Position numbers and translations under genes: made by a program
Assembly: GCA_030789695.1 (NCBI GenBank)
Contig: CM061136.1
Location: 134,738,448-134,802,447 of the forward strand
DNA length: 64,000 nucleotides
DNA from: Scilla litardierei
Taxonomy: Eukaryota > Streptophyta > Magnoliopsida > Asparagales > Asparagaceae
Reading direction: 5' to 3'
Notes under the pieces: model-generated
The model's database searches: none
What the model was told of the DNA's origin: nothing
The model's input: only the letters and a program-made list of their open reading frames with translations
In this document: one piece after another, positions 33,906 to 45,939 of the stretch
Numbering within the stretch: the stretch's first letter is position 1
Layout: every line of letters starts with the position of its first letter

Positions 33906-34294
33906 AGCTCCAACTCTTTGTTTTTGCTCTACTTTCTGATTTTCTTTCCCCGTCAGTTTCTTCATTCTCTTAACGTTTGAGCGCATCTTTGGAGTTCTCC
34001 CCATCGCCATGGTCGTCCTCCATTCATGTGGTCTCCTATTCTTCTTCTCCTAAAATGAAAAATGTTGCCCGCTGTCAGGTTTTTCTTCGACACTTGACTC
34101 TAAACACTAATAAAGATCTAAAACAAAAAATGAGAATAAAATTCAACTAAGAAGTGAGATAGAACCGTCGGGTTGCCTCCCGACAAGCTCTCGTTTAAGG
34201 TCTTGAGCTCGACCCCTTATGGTTCGCGGTTAAAGCTCGACGTTTGGCGCATGGGTGATGCACGCGTCAAACTTGCCGGGAAGGCCGCTTGGGT
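33906..34294 (-). other. Spacer after gag-protease in TE1
   Basis: No RT or integrase sequence; about 0.4 kb only. Contains the hairpin at 34167-34184. Confidence 0.7.
34167..34184 (-). other. Conserved hairpin downstream of TE1 gag-protease
   Basis: Stem GTCGGG/CCCGAC around loop TTGCCT, followed by AAGCTCTCGTTTAA. It lies 110 nt after the gag-protease stop. The counterpart in internal_A has stem CATGGG/CCCATG and loop TTGTCT: both arms changed together while the loop is nearly constant. Confidence 0.6.
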
Positions 34295-36984
34295 TCAGTT
34301 GTAATTCTCTTCGATGTTCCTCGGCTCCCCTTCATCGTGGATAGTAGTGGAGGGTGAGTCCCCGAAGCTTGAGCTTTCGACGTCCTTTTTCTTGGTTGGC
34401 GGCGAAGATTTGATGGCCGGTGGAGCTTTCTTGATGTGCTTCACCGTAGAGAGCTTGCATAGCTCTCTAATCTTAACGACATCAGCATCGTCCTTTTCTT
34501 CATCCGTAAGAGGATCCGGCGGGTCTCCCATCATATCGCCATTTTTGGTAAGTTGGCCCTCTTCGAGGCCATCATCGTGCTTGGACCCAATGGAAAATGG
34601 CATAGCGTCATCAATCACCTCATTGAGGAGGTCCACGTAGTCCACGTCCTCTTGCCAAGGCATATGCTTCATTGCCTTCGAAATGTGGAGCTCAACTTCG
34701 ATATTGCTGACGTTCAAGAACAAGGTTGATTCCCTTACATCTACAATCATTCCGGCGATGGCTAAGAAAGGGCATCCAAGTATCAGTGACTTATCACCTT
34801 CCTCCATAATATCCATCATCACGAAGTCGCATGGCAAGTAGAGTCCTCCCGGTACTTGAAGTGGTATGTTTTCAGCTATCTCCACTGGCCTAATGATCCA
34901 CCCATCGGCGAGTTGTACCTTCATATCCGTGGCCTTGAGATCAGTTCCCGTATTTAATTTCTTGAACATCGTGAGGGACATGAGGCTCACGCTTGCTCTC
35001 AAATCTACTAGAGCTTTCTGAAGTGGGACTCCTCCAAGCGTGCAAGCAATTTGAAAACTACCGGGATCTTTGAACTTGGTTGGCACCTTCTCCTTTCTAA
35101 TGAACCACGTACTTTGCTCGGCGAGCATGATCCTTTCTTTTTGCTTCTTTCCCACGATCAAATCCTTGAGAAACTTTGCATAGGATGGGATTTCGATGAT
35201 TGCATCCAAGAATGGGATGTTTAAGCTTACACCTCGGAAATACTCCAGAAATTTGACGAGCCTTTTCTCAATCCTTGCCTTTGCCAACCGTTGCGGGAAT
35301 GGTACTGGTGGCGTATAAGTTCGCTCCTCTCGTGGCTTCTCCACTTCAGATTTTTCACCGTCGCTTGGCGCTTTTGGGTCTTCCTCTTCATTGACCGGTT
35401 CCATCTCAATCGAAATTTCTTCACTCGGCTCCTTAGCTTGAATCAGGGCGGGAGTAGTGTCCTTCCTACCTCTTCTAGTCACCGCCACAACCGCATTGAT
35501 GTGGCCGGTGTTGCTTCATAGGTTTTGTTCCGGTTGAGCTGGCAATTGTTGATTGGTCTTGTTGAGCAACGTAAGTTGCTCTGCTAACTGTGCCACGACG
35601 GTGTTGAGGGAGTCTTGTTGGACCTTCAATTTTGCATTAAACTTCTTTTGTTCGGCCATGAATTCTTCAACCCTCACCTCGTGGTCCGACCTTGGCGATG
35701 CTTGCGGTGGATTGGATGCCCTCCATCCTTGATTGTATCCCGGGGGTCTATAGGGCCCCGCTTGTTGCCTCGGTCGGTAGTTTTGTTGTTGGGGTGGCCT
35801 CTGTTGATACTGTGGTTATTGTGGAGGCCGGGCTTGTGATTGTTGCTGCGGTGGATCCAAGGCTCCACCATTGTTGGCGTATGAAAATCCGGGGTGACTC
35901 CTTGTAGTCGGGTTCTCCCAATAATAGGTACTACCCGCAACATATTAAGCTTGCTCCATGGCTCCGTCTCCTTGCTCCCCTCCAACAAACATAACTTGGC
36001 CTTGATCCTGCCAGTCACTCATGCTTCCTCCCGGTGTAGACACGGTGGAAGCTTCGTGTGGTTCGCTCACCAACTTTTCCAATCTCTCTATAGCTTTGTG
36101 AAGGGAATCAAATTTTGTAGAAAGCTCCGCCACTGCCTTTGCTTCATAGATGCTTGCCAGCTTCAAAGATGACGAAGAATTTCCCTTTCGTCGGCCCACT
36201 GCTGATTATTCGAGGCCATCTCCTCAAGTAAGGCTGCAGCGTCATCTGGTGTCTTTGACAAGATAGCTCCATTGGCGGTTGCCTCAATTATTTGCTTTGT
36301 GCTCGGTTGCAATCCATTGTAGAAGCTATGCACAAGCTCCCACGGCTCAATGCTATGGTGGGGGAATTGGTGTTGGAGGTCCTTAAAATGCTCCCACCCC
36401 TCATATAAGGTTTCTTGAGGCCCTTGCTTGAAGGACATCAAGGCGCTTCGTATCTTAATAGTATTGGATGGTGGATAGAACTTATTGAAAAATGTGCTCG
36501 CCAGCTCATTCCAAGTGGTGAAGATCCCCTCGGCTTGCGTCCTCAACCAATACAATGCCTTATCTCGAAGAGTAAATGGGATGAGGCGTAGTCGAATAGC
36601 ATCTGTTGGAATGCCAGGCATTTGGAAAGTAGCGCACTTAGCCAAGAACAATTGCATATGGTAGTGTGGGTTTTCTTGTGCATTCACATGGAATGGGTTT
36701 TGTTGCATCAACACTACTAGTCCTGTCTTCAGTTCAAAGTTCTTGTCGGTCGCCAATTCCGGCATGACTATAGATGAGGTTGTAGAAGTGGTCTTGGGCC
36801 GTAGCCTATCTCGGATGAAGACAAGCCTAGCCATACGCTGTGCTAGCTCCTCTGGTGTTTCCGGTGCGGCCATTTGATTTTCCTCTCTAGCAAATCTCCT
36901 CTCAGCTCTAAGCCTCCTTGTCGTACGCTCGATCTTAGGGTCGAATAATATGTCTCCTTGGGGCGCCTTCGATCTCGTGTACAT
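34295..36984 (-). pseudogene. gag: TE1 gag-protease, broken
   Basis: Start MYTRSKAPQGDILFDPKIER at 36984. The capsid region is clear (LFLAKCATFQMPGIPTDAIRL, WLRTQAEGIFTTWNEL, FFNKFYPPSNT, VHSFYNGLQPST). A frameshift near 36185 moves the frame after WADER into KLASIYEAKAVAELSTKFDS (35945-36199). Further stops follow in the Gln-rich linker, including TGA near 35517. The protease part (34295-35488) has ALVDLRASVSLM, with DLR in place of DLG, so even the catalytic loop looks damaged, then LILGCPFLAIAG. Same domain order as the intact copy at 15324-17807. Not functional. Confidence 0.85.
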
Positions 36985-37097
36985 GCACAGAAAAAGAGAG
37001 TCAAGATAGAATTGTTAGCACAATAGAGGAATAAAAGGGTGAAAATAAAAAAATAAAAAAGAAATAGCTAAGTAAAGAAAATAAAATACCGTCGCCT

Positions 37098-37120
37098 CCC
37101 CGGCAACGTCGCCAAAAACT
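37098..37120 (-). other. PBS of TE1, tRNA-Asp type
   Basis: Minus strand AGTTTTTGGCGACGTTGCCGGGGA matches the tRNA-Asp PBS with one change (GCGACG for GCGCCG). It directly abuts the LTR end CGATCA. Confidence 0.85.
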
Positions 37121-38867
37121 TGATCGGCCCCTGGATACACACCCAGGAGACGATTGTAGTCTTACCGCAAGCGCACAGTGAAGTGGCGAGCGTGTATCGA
37201 ACACGAGGAGGACTAATGACGGTACTCCGTTTTAATCACTTAGCTATTAGTGTAAGGATGGTTTTGAGAATATTGTCACAATCGTTCGGTTAACAATTTG
37301 AATTCAATAAAATAAAGGCGTCTAGGGCTAGGGAATTCCCACTACGGATCGTTATTTATCTTTTTGAATCGTGAATCTCAATGTTGCAAGGCGTGAATTG
37401 AGGTGAATTAGTCTTAACTGAATAGAGAACCAAGCTCACGCTCTCGCGCTATTGCCGGTCTATCGCAACCTAGGTTAGGGCCCAGTCTCATGCAAACCCT
37501 AACCTAAGACACTACCATGAGGATCGACATCATCGTTCAATCGCTCCTCGAGCCCACTCTCGTGCAAACTCGAGTCACGATCTAGGTTGTGGTAGTTCGT
37601 ATTCGTCCAATCTCTTGCAAACGAATATGGGTATAGATTTATAATAAAAATCCTAGCTTTGGTCCAATCTCTTGCAAACCAAGTCTAGAGAATCTCGATT
37701 ATAAACCTAAATTGAATATCTAGGCCTTCCCATCGATTAGAATCCAATCTCTTGCAAACCTCAATCGATGGAAATCCCTAGCTATTTGTATTAAATCAAT
37801 CACAACCCAACCTTCTATCAATTCTAGCAACATATGAATTCGTTCATCACAATTCTAAAATCGGATCCATATGGTTCATCCCCATGCCCTAGAACAGCTG
37901 AACTACTCGCGATTAATCATGGCAATAATAGAATAATCAAATAAAATCTTATAGAAATTCATGGTTAAGAGAAAACAATTCACAAAAGCAAGAAATTTTA
38001 ATAATTAGAACAAACCAGATCTCCAATCTTCAATCTCCAGCTGGGAATTACAATTAAAATAATGCTAAAATCTAATTTCTGATCTCCCCTAAACTAAGAT
38101 GAAAACTAGCCTTAAATACAAGCCAAAGTCGGCCAAAAAATCCTGACAGATTTGCCCCTAGCGCAGCCCAGAACCCTAGTTCGCGATACAGGCAGACTGC
38201 ACCACTCGACCGAGTAGAGTATGTCACTCAGCCAAGTGATGGACCCAAAGAAAACAGAGATATTGGGGGTTTTGGGGTCTGTCGCTCTGCGTTACTCGGC
38301 CAAGTAGAGTTCGTCACTTGGTCGAGTAGATTTTCTCACTCGGCCGACTGAGTCTTCTGCTGTTCTTCTCCAAACTTCAGAGAGTCGGCTAAAATCTTCT
38401 TTGGAAAGCTCTGACTCACTCGGGCGAGTGAAGTTCTTCACTCGGCAGAGTGAGATCATTCACTTGCCCGAGTGGACTTTGACTCCAGGCGCTCTTGTAT
38501 CCGTTGTACTCGGCTGAGTACGTTCTTTCACATGGTCGAGTGAACTACGTGCTCGGTCGAGTGGTCTGTTTCTGGAGTCCTATTTTCTCCTCCTCGCCTC
38601 CCTGTAGATTCTATCGAACTTCTTCTTCTTCCGCTCATCATCTAGCGCTGCTACTTCTCGATAGGGTCATAGGCGATGCTCCAGCATGTGTGCAAGTCCC
38701 TTGATATCATATATGCTCCTGATCGCTCCATATTTCCTGAAATCCGACAAAAACAAGAAATAGTGAAAAGCAACGCGATACCGTCGAATAATCGTGAAAA
38801 CCGTGATATGGGCGATCAAAATGATATGCAAACAAGCAGAAAAAAGGTGTAAAATAAGGAGCGATCA
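37121..38867 (-). repeat. 5' LTR of TE1
   Basis: 1747 bp, TGATCGG...GCGATCA, collinear with 4448-6185 but keeping AATAAAATAAAGGCGT near 37306 that the left LTR lost. U3 motif array at about 38195-38570; five CCAATCTCTTGCAAAC-type repeats in the U5-side half. Confidence 0.9.
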
Positions 38868-39010
38868 AGTGCTGATTTTTGGAGCCTCATCCGCAGCTGG
38901 AGTGAGACCCTCGATTGGAGGAACCGGGGTCAACTGATGATAGTTGGAAGTATTGCGACCTTCGATCGACCTTCCAGCGACCGTTGCATCGATCGTTCAA
39001 GGTTGGAGAG
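38868..39010. other. Short segment between TE1 and TE2, possibly the rest of the Tat LTR
   Basis: About 143 bp between the end of TE1 and the estimated start of the TE2 LTR. By nesting logic it should resume the Tat LTR cut at 4447, but too little of that LTR is present to test this. No gene. Confidence 0.4.
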
Positions 39011-40878
39011 TGATGCATCTGAAACTAACACCTAAAAGCCACCTGGCAGTGTCACTAATGCCAGTCGCTGAATGGTTCCTAAGTATCGGTTCTGGGTTCA
39101 CGAACACAAGCGAACAATGTCATGTTATAGTATAAAAGAAATCGATCCCACAGGGAAAGTAGCGGTGTATTGATCTCAGGTTATTTCTAAGTCTCAGAAA
39201 GAGGTAGCAAAAGGTTTAAATGATTGGTTGATTGGTGATGTTTGATCAATATAAAGAGACTAGGGCATTAGGAATCCGCTAGGATCGTCGGAGGTCGATG
39301 CTAGGTTAGGACTTCTATGTTGCATTGGTTTTATTGGGGATTGTAGCATCTAGGAAGTGAATTCATGCGTCTAGGCTTCATGAATCTAATATACAGTATT
39401 CACCCTGCTCTCGCGATAGATGCATACGATATGTGCATTAAGGATCTGTAATAATCTCACTACTCTCGTGGGTCTAATGTTCTCAACTCGCACCACTCTC
39501 GTGGGTTAGAGCGTCGAGGTATTTCGGTGGCTCTCATTGATGCAATGGAGGTACCCGTCAATTAGTGGTATAGTTCGTCGGTGGATCCCATCAAGACACG
39601 AGCCGGGCATGGTCACGAGCCTTGGTTGAATCCACTAACTCCTTAATTAAATCCATAAGATACTCCTTAAGCTAATCGATTCCACCGACCATGGGCACGA
39701 TCTCAGTACGAGTTCTCCTAGGGATTTTGCTAGATCAACCAAAATACTCACCTTTTTATGTCCAATGCAACCTAAAAAATCCTAACTTTACATCTTTTTC
39801 CTAAGATCCTAAGTCTAATCCATTAGCCCTCGATAGAACTACTCACACATGGTACAGAAAGCAAAGAAAGATTGGATTTTAACCATAGAATTCATCATAG
39901 TAATCAAAAACATATAAAAGATAAGAATACGTACCAAAAGCAATGTATGGCAATAGCTAATCAACGAGAATTAAGATCGAATAGATTCCAGGAAGAAAGC
40001 GCAATAAAACTCAAGTCATTTTCTTCTCCAATTTAACGACGACACACCATCTAAAAACCTAGATCCAAAACTCTAAATTAAATCTATACTTACACTAAAA
40101 CTATTGATGTCCAAAATATTAAAGGAATTGTGCTTATATACAAGGGTCATAGACCCCACAAATAAATCTCATTTTTCTGGAAAGTTGGGCTCGCATGTTG
40201 TTTGGGCATGTCGGCTACTCGACCGAGCAGGTGGCTGCTCAGTCGAGTCGACTCGTTGGCCACTGTTCGCTGCTTCTGCTTGCTTATTTTTGATGCAGGC
40301 TGCTCGGTCGAGTAGCCCCCTACTCGGTCGAGTAACAGGGGGTCCGAACTTGCCTCCAAAATGCTGCTCTGTCTTTAAGCTACTCAGGTCGAGTAAGTGA
40401 CCTACTCGGTAGAGTAACAGGGTCTCGGGGAGAAGGTCGAATCTGCGTTCTGTATGGGTCGACTCGGGTCGAGTCGCCTAGCTGCTCTGTCGAGTGGGCA
40501 TATCTGTTTTTTGTGTTGTATCCGCGTGTCAGCTCGGCCGAGTAGTTGTAAGCTACTCGGCCCGAGTCACCTGGGAAACTGACTGGGCTGAGGGCTTTTT
40601 GATGATTTCTCTCGCTTGCTTCTCCTCCTCTCCTCTGATCTTCTTCTAAACTGTGGCGACCTCCTATGGAGCCTTGTCAATGACGTCTTGGACGTGCTGG
40701 ATGTGTCCATGTCCTGAATCATCTCCAATTCGCTCCAAAATACCTGAAAATCCATTAATCTATGCAACACTAGAATATGGCATTAGGAGCGCATTAATAT
40801 ATAAAAATATGGATTTCGGAGGCGAATATGATATGAAATGAGATGAAATGATGCGGTAAAAACATGGAAAATATGGAC
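39011..40878 (-). repeat. 3' LTR of TE2
   Basis: Right end placed by the PPT; left end is my estimate (TGATGCATCTG). The terminal TGATCA expected beside the PPT seems lost. The U3 array of CTACTCGGTCGAGTAG-type palindromes spans about 40205-40570, next to minus-strand TATATAAG near 40128-40140. Only loosely similar to the TE1 LTR. Confidence 0.65.
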
Positions 40879-40900
40879 CCCCCAAGCTTACCTCTTACTT
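40879..40900 (-). other. Polypurine tract of TE2
   Basis: Minus strand AGAGGTAAGCTTGGGGGG, followed on the plus strand by TTGTCCTCGAGGAAGACG as in the other Athila-like elements. Confidence 0.8.
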
Positions 40901-42649
40901 GTCCTCGAGGAAGACGAATACTAAGCTCACCGGGCGATAAAAATAAGAAATAGAAAAGGGAATATAAGATGGAGGGGAGCGCTAGATTATTCGATCAGAT
41001 CCTAAGCCTTAGCTACATATCACGATGCTTCGAAATAAATCACATGCTAATACGAATTTTGTATCTTTTGCTAAATATAATACTTGCAAGCATTTTAAGA
41101 TCAACGAAAGGGAATTCTCAATATTCATGCAGTCAATTCATATCAACATCATGCAATTCATAGATTCTAGTATAAAAAATGTTGGCGATGCACTTTTCAA
41201 TCAATAGACATAACCGAAGCATATAAGATTCAAATCAGGCATGCAAAAGAGAATAGAAAGGATCATGACATTCATATATTCATCTCAACTCATGAAAAAT
41301 CCATAGCTAGCAGTTTTCATAAAGTTTAAGCATTATCAAACATCCCCAATTGTGCACAACTCCACTCTAATGTCATACTCACTCATGTGGTCAAATGGTT
41401 CACCCCCCCAAGCTTAGTTTGAGGTGTTACATCTAAGGGATAGGAATATAGAATTTTTGGCTTTTTCCCAAGTATAAATGTAGCTCCATGCAAATAGGAT
41501 ACGAAATGATTTTTCTTTTCTTTTCTTTTCTCTCCCTTTATTGATGGGAGCAATAGAATATACATATTGATTTTGGCTCCTTTATTGGCTTTTTGGAGAC
41601 TAACTTTTCTTTTGGGATTTTTGGGAAGTAGATGCGGTATAAGTAGCTGCAGGGGGTGAAACCAAATGACATGTAGAGATTTACAAAGATATGTGGAGAA
41701 GGAAATGATATACCACTCGGTTCACTCATAAGATGTGCACAATGGTTCAACAAGTAACTAAACTCATAAGCAGGCATGGATATTTTCATTCATCTTGATA
41801 AATAATGAAGACTTGCGGTAAAGCATACAATCATAGCAGGCATGCAGTAAGAAGCGAAATAAGATAACAGGCAGATGCTTTAGATATTCTAGTGATGTGT
41901 GAAGCTTGGTGCATTTCCAACAAGCATATACTAGATACTACTGCATACATCCAGTTTCAATTTATTTCATGCATTCATATAGAGAAATCGGCAAAAGCAT
42001 ATATATACAAGCATACATGTAGCAAACGACCGAAATACTTTAACTAGCATATCAAAAGTAATAAGCATCGCAATAGCATACTAAAAAGCTATAAGAGATA
42101 TCATCATGTGGAACATAGCTAGCAAAATGGGGAAAGAAAGGCGGAGAAAGTAAAAAATAAAAACAAGCATGCAAGCATGGTAAAATATGGAAAACGTGAT
42201 GCTGAATGAGAAAAAGAAAAAGGTGGACAAAATGGGTGGAAAATAAAAGTAAAAAGGCGTAAAATAAAAGAAAATATATAAAAAATGAAAATAAAAGCGA
42301 TAGCGCTCATCTTCCAAGCTAAACACAGCAATGTCCTCACTGCTGAGAACACGCTGGTATGGCGGGAAATGAGGCTAGGGTAGGTGGGCGGATAAGAAAT
42401 AGAAAAAATAAATGAAAAATAAGACTGTACAAAATAAAAGAAAAGGTGCAGATGCATACGCATGGAGTGATGCAAGAAATGCAAAATATGAACAAGTATG
42501 CAAGATGATGCAAAGTATGATATGATGCAAATGCTATATGGACATATGCAAAATGAGTATATACATGTGCATGATGATGGAGATGTGCAAAATGCAAAAT
42601 GGGTCCTCCCCCAAGCTGTGTAAGACAAGGGCCCCGTACTGACAGATGT
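40901..42649 (-). other. Noncoding 3' region of TE2
   Basis: A/T-rich, no gene. Extra PPT-like CCCCCAAGCT at 41405-41415 and 42608-42617, and a degenerate one near 42311 followed by AATGTCCTCACTG. Open frames are low-complexity. Confidence 0.75.
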
Positions 42650-45600
42650 TGTAACGACCTGTATTTTTTCAACATTTCAATTTTCTGCTTAACGTATTTT
42701 TAACAATTCAAAATTTCTTTATAAATGTAGTCAAGAGTTTTATAACAAAACTGATTTAAAAAATTTCTTATAAAAATATTTTGAAGTACCAGACTAGTTA
42801 TGGAGTATTTTAGTAAGATCGGATTTCATCAGATAACTTTAAAAGATCTGATAAAAATTCATTTTCACATATTGCTGTTTTGGATTAATGGATTTATTTT
42901 CTATTCAAACATTTTCAAAACATTTTCAAACTTCTACAGTAGCATCCTATGATCATTTAGGGCTCCCCACATTAATTTCGTAATTTTCTGATGTCAAATC
43001 AACTTAGAACCCGCAAACCCGCTTTCTAAACGTTTTGGCCTAAAACTAGTATTTTCGTAGCTCAAACCCTGAAACGGCTTTCGTATTTACGATCCACGCG
43101 ACGATACGATCCCGTGGGTATGTTTTCTTAATTTTTCGGACACTTTACTACTAAGGGCAAAATCGTAATTTCGTTTTTTACTAATTAACTAATTAACCCT
43201 AATTACCTTTTACCTATCCTACTTAATTACATTACCCTACCTAATCCCTTACCTAATCCTACAGCTACCCACAAACCCAACTACCCTTTTATCTCTTAAC
43301 CTATATAATGAACCCTACTTCACTCCGCTAACAACCCACATCTCTCTCTCTCTCTCTCCCCCGAGCTATTTTTCGTTTTTTTAAACCCAACCCAGGCTAA
43401 ACCCATGCACGCAAATCTCCCTTATCTTTTCGTTTCGTTCGAACTCACCCAAGCCCGCAACAGACATCTGCTCCCAATCTCCCCAACTCTCGTTCGAAAC
43501 CCCCCCGAGGCTTCTCTCTCTCAGACACTCTCCCTACAGCTCTCTCCCGGTGGTCGCCGTCGACCGCCGCTTGGCCCAGTCCATGCACACGCCTCTCCAA
43601 CGAGGCCAAACCCCTACAGCTCCCCGACCAACGACGTCCTCGAAGCAGCCATCCGCTTACGCCGTCGTGTGCCCCTCCCTCGACTCCGACGTCCATCAGC
43701 GCAGCTCGCCTCCGACGTCGACCGCACACCCCCGTCTCTGATGCACCTCAGCCTCGCACGAGCCCATCACCGTCCGCCTCGAAGCCCAGTATCTCCCCTC
43801 ACCTTTGCCTTCCACCGCTCCCACGCCTCGCTCCGCCCCCGACGCCGGCGAAGCCCAACCCGATGCTCCGACCTCTCCATCTCCCTCGCATCCGCCGTGG
43901 CTGCACCGCCGAGCACCTCCCTTCGAAGCTCCGGAGCAACCCGCTCCGCTCAATGGCGCAGTCGCCTCGCCGGAGACAGCTGCTGTCCTCGACGAGCAGC
44001 CCCGAGCTCTGCCATGCGCCGCTCCCCTTGCCCCTCGGACGGAGTCGCCGTCGCCGCATGCAACGTAAACGAAAACGAACGAAGGTTAGTTTAATAAAAA
44101 CGTATTATTATAAAGTATACGTATAAATACATATTTGAGTATTTTTTTATAATTAGGTTAAATTGGTTTAATAGTTTTAAATTCGTAATAAATAAATATA
44201 AGGGTCAGAAAAATGTGGGGCTAGCTCTTGAAAATCGGAAATAATATGCTGGATCCAATGGCACGGGTTTCATCTCGATCAGATGCTTAGTTTTTCCAGA
44301 ATTAATTTTTAAGCCAAAAACTTAAATACGTTATTTTCATTTAAAAATACATAGCTTGTTATTTTCACATACACTAATATGAAAGAAAAATATATGTTAT
44401 AGTACTCTTCGAGACGGTCGTTTTGACAGCTCATTTGAACCATTTCGATATGTATTGCACCCAGAAGAAATTATTAAAATAAATACGTTACTAATTGAAA
44501 AATAGTTTTTAAATTGTTTTTGAGCTTTTAAAAATTAAAAAAATTAACAGAGACTTCTGAAAAATATTCCCTCTTGCAATAAAACTACTTTTATTATATA
44601 TATAGCTTATATAAAAATTTAGAACGCTTTTTATCACCGTTTTAAACAGTTTTAAAAATCAAAACGACCAATTAATTAACTAGAAATTAGTGTAGCCATT
44701 GACTGATAATTTCGTGTGTTTGCAGGTACCAATCCTCGTGCTCTAACTCCATCCTCGTCTTGCTAAGACGAGCCTGATAGTGTAAGTCACAGTAAATTCT
44801 AACCTTAGAAACTTAGATAGTGTACTTAATGGAAATTAGTGTACTAAATGGAAATACCGCATGCTCAAAGCATGGATCGGTGTCTTAGTTGTTGGACTTC
44901 AAATCATTGCTCAGGATTGACATTCTCTGTTGAGGTTTCTGCCTTGACTTTTCAACAAATGAAGCTCTTTGGAGTGTCGTTAATGCTTTTGAATGTCTTT
45001 ACTTTTGAAACAACAAAATTGACGGACCGTATTGCAACACAGTGATTGAGTGATATACTGCAGTGACATCATACTGCTGGAACATCTTATTGAAATTGAA
45101 TGCTTAAAGGTAGTTGGCACTGCACTGGGGTTTTGGGGTAAACTTATATTAGTGAAAGTGCGGGAGCGATCGCGAGCCATCTACACATTGCACCATACCG
45201 TACCGACCGACTAAATGAAATGTACCGACTAAAGTGAAATGGGATCCGCCCGGGTGAGCGCCCCTGTGGCAGTAGATGAGCTCAATGGTTGCACACTGTA
45301 CCTTCCTATATAAGTCACGTAGCTCTAGTTTTACTATTTCCTGCTTGTGTTACTATTGCCTGCTTATCCTTTCAGTGTTACTATTGCCTACTGGTTAAAA
45401 TATTGCTGCTACCTTATGCCTGCCACAATTGTTGCTCTTGCACGTTACTTTTACACTTGCACCGTCACCTTTACTTTACGCACTACATTCACTTTACTTA
45501 CTACACATGTACAGCCACTAGCACTTTACTTATTGCTCTCGCATGCATGTTCGTTTTTACTTTACTTTCTGCACTTGTTTACTATAACCTGCTCCATTTT

Positions 45601-45939
45601 TGGGCACTCCTTATTTTCTATCGCTAGAATTGTTGTGACTTACCTACGGTTCCATCTCCGTGGCACCGCAGACGACGTACATATGTAGATAGATGCTCTT
45701 GAGTTGATAGCGCCAGAGTTCGACCCTGAGACCGTAGCTTTCAATTTTATTTTCGATATGTACTTTCTTTCTTTCATGTATCATTGTTGGAACATTTGTA
45801 CAGGATGGATTGTAATAATGGACACTATTTGGGTATTTTTGTACATCTCTGCATTGTGGCTATTTTGGTTTCACTGGTTAACTGTAGGACCTGCGCAAAT
45901 ATTAAATAAGCAACGGGCCCCTGATAGCGGGTCGTTACA
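42650..45939 (+). repeat. 5' LTR of long-LTR element
   Basis: 3290 bp. A TATA-like TATATAATG (near 43302) and a CT repeat (43340-43358) precede a GC-rich 700-bp block with an open frame (43405-44094). That is followed by gene-like splice signals: AAG|GTTAGT near 44087, TTTGCAG|GTACC near 44726, and AGT|GTAAGT near 44782. The distal part has repeated CTGCTTGTGTTACTATTGCC-like units (45340-45400). Confidence 0.92.
43405..44094 (+). CDS. Hypothetical Pro/Arg/Ser-rich ORF inside the 5' LTR
   Basis: 229 codons starting MHANLPYLFVSFELTQAR, about 100 bp downstream of a TATA-like box, ending NVNENERRLV just past a possible donor site. Composition is Arg/Pro/Ser/Ala with no known domain. The homologous ORF in the other LTR (48889-49581) has nearly the same length but many amino-acid changes and an internally shifted stretch, so coding selection is doubtful. 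Other frames of this GC-rich block are also open. It may be a captured 5' exon or a CpG-rich leader. Confidence 0.25.
   Translation: MHANLPYLFVSFELTQARNRHLLPISPTLVRNPPEASLSQTLSLQLSPGGRRRPPLGPVHAHASPTRPNPYSSPTNDVLEAAIRLRRRVPLPRLRRPSAQLASDVDRTPPSLMHLSLARAHHRPPRSPVSPLTFAFHRSHASLRPRRRRSPTRCSDLSISLASAVAAPPSTSLRSSGATRSAQWRSRLAGDSCCPRRAAPSSAMRRSPCPSDGVAVAACNVNENERRLV

Larger units (their letters stand above)
4448..38867 (-). mobile_element. TE1: Athila-like Ty3/gypsy element without pol, split by a nested array
   Basis: Two related LTRs in the same orientation (4448-6185 and 37121-38867), a PPT beside the left one and a tRNA-Asp PBS beside the right one, define a minus-strand element with LTR termini TGATCG...CGATCA. 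With the 24.4-kb insertion and its duplicated GAAGT removed it is about 10.0 kb. Content 5' to 3': LTR, PBS, broken gag-protease, hairpin, internal motif array with TATA, remnants of the Athila ORF, noncoding 3' region, PPT, LTR. RT and integrase are absent. The LTRs differ by scattered substitutions and by an indel of about 15 bp, so it is older than the insertions inside it. The flanks AGCAC and AGTGC are not a clean target duplication. Confidence 0.85.

Noticed and set aside
35674..36018. Separate Gly/Asn/His-rich protein in TE1
   Set aside because: Out-of-frame reading of the Gln-rich gag linker; the true frame is interrupted by a frameshift and stops.
38868..39010. Confident assignment as the rest of the Tat LTR
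   Set aside because: Only 55 bp of that LTR is available for comparison and the target duplication is imperfect, so kept as a possibility only.
43445..44126. Overlapping open frames on both strands of the GC-rich LTR block
   Set aside because: High GC with few stops opens several frames at once; no frame shows conserved composition between the two LTRs.
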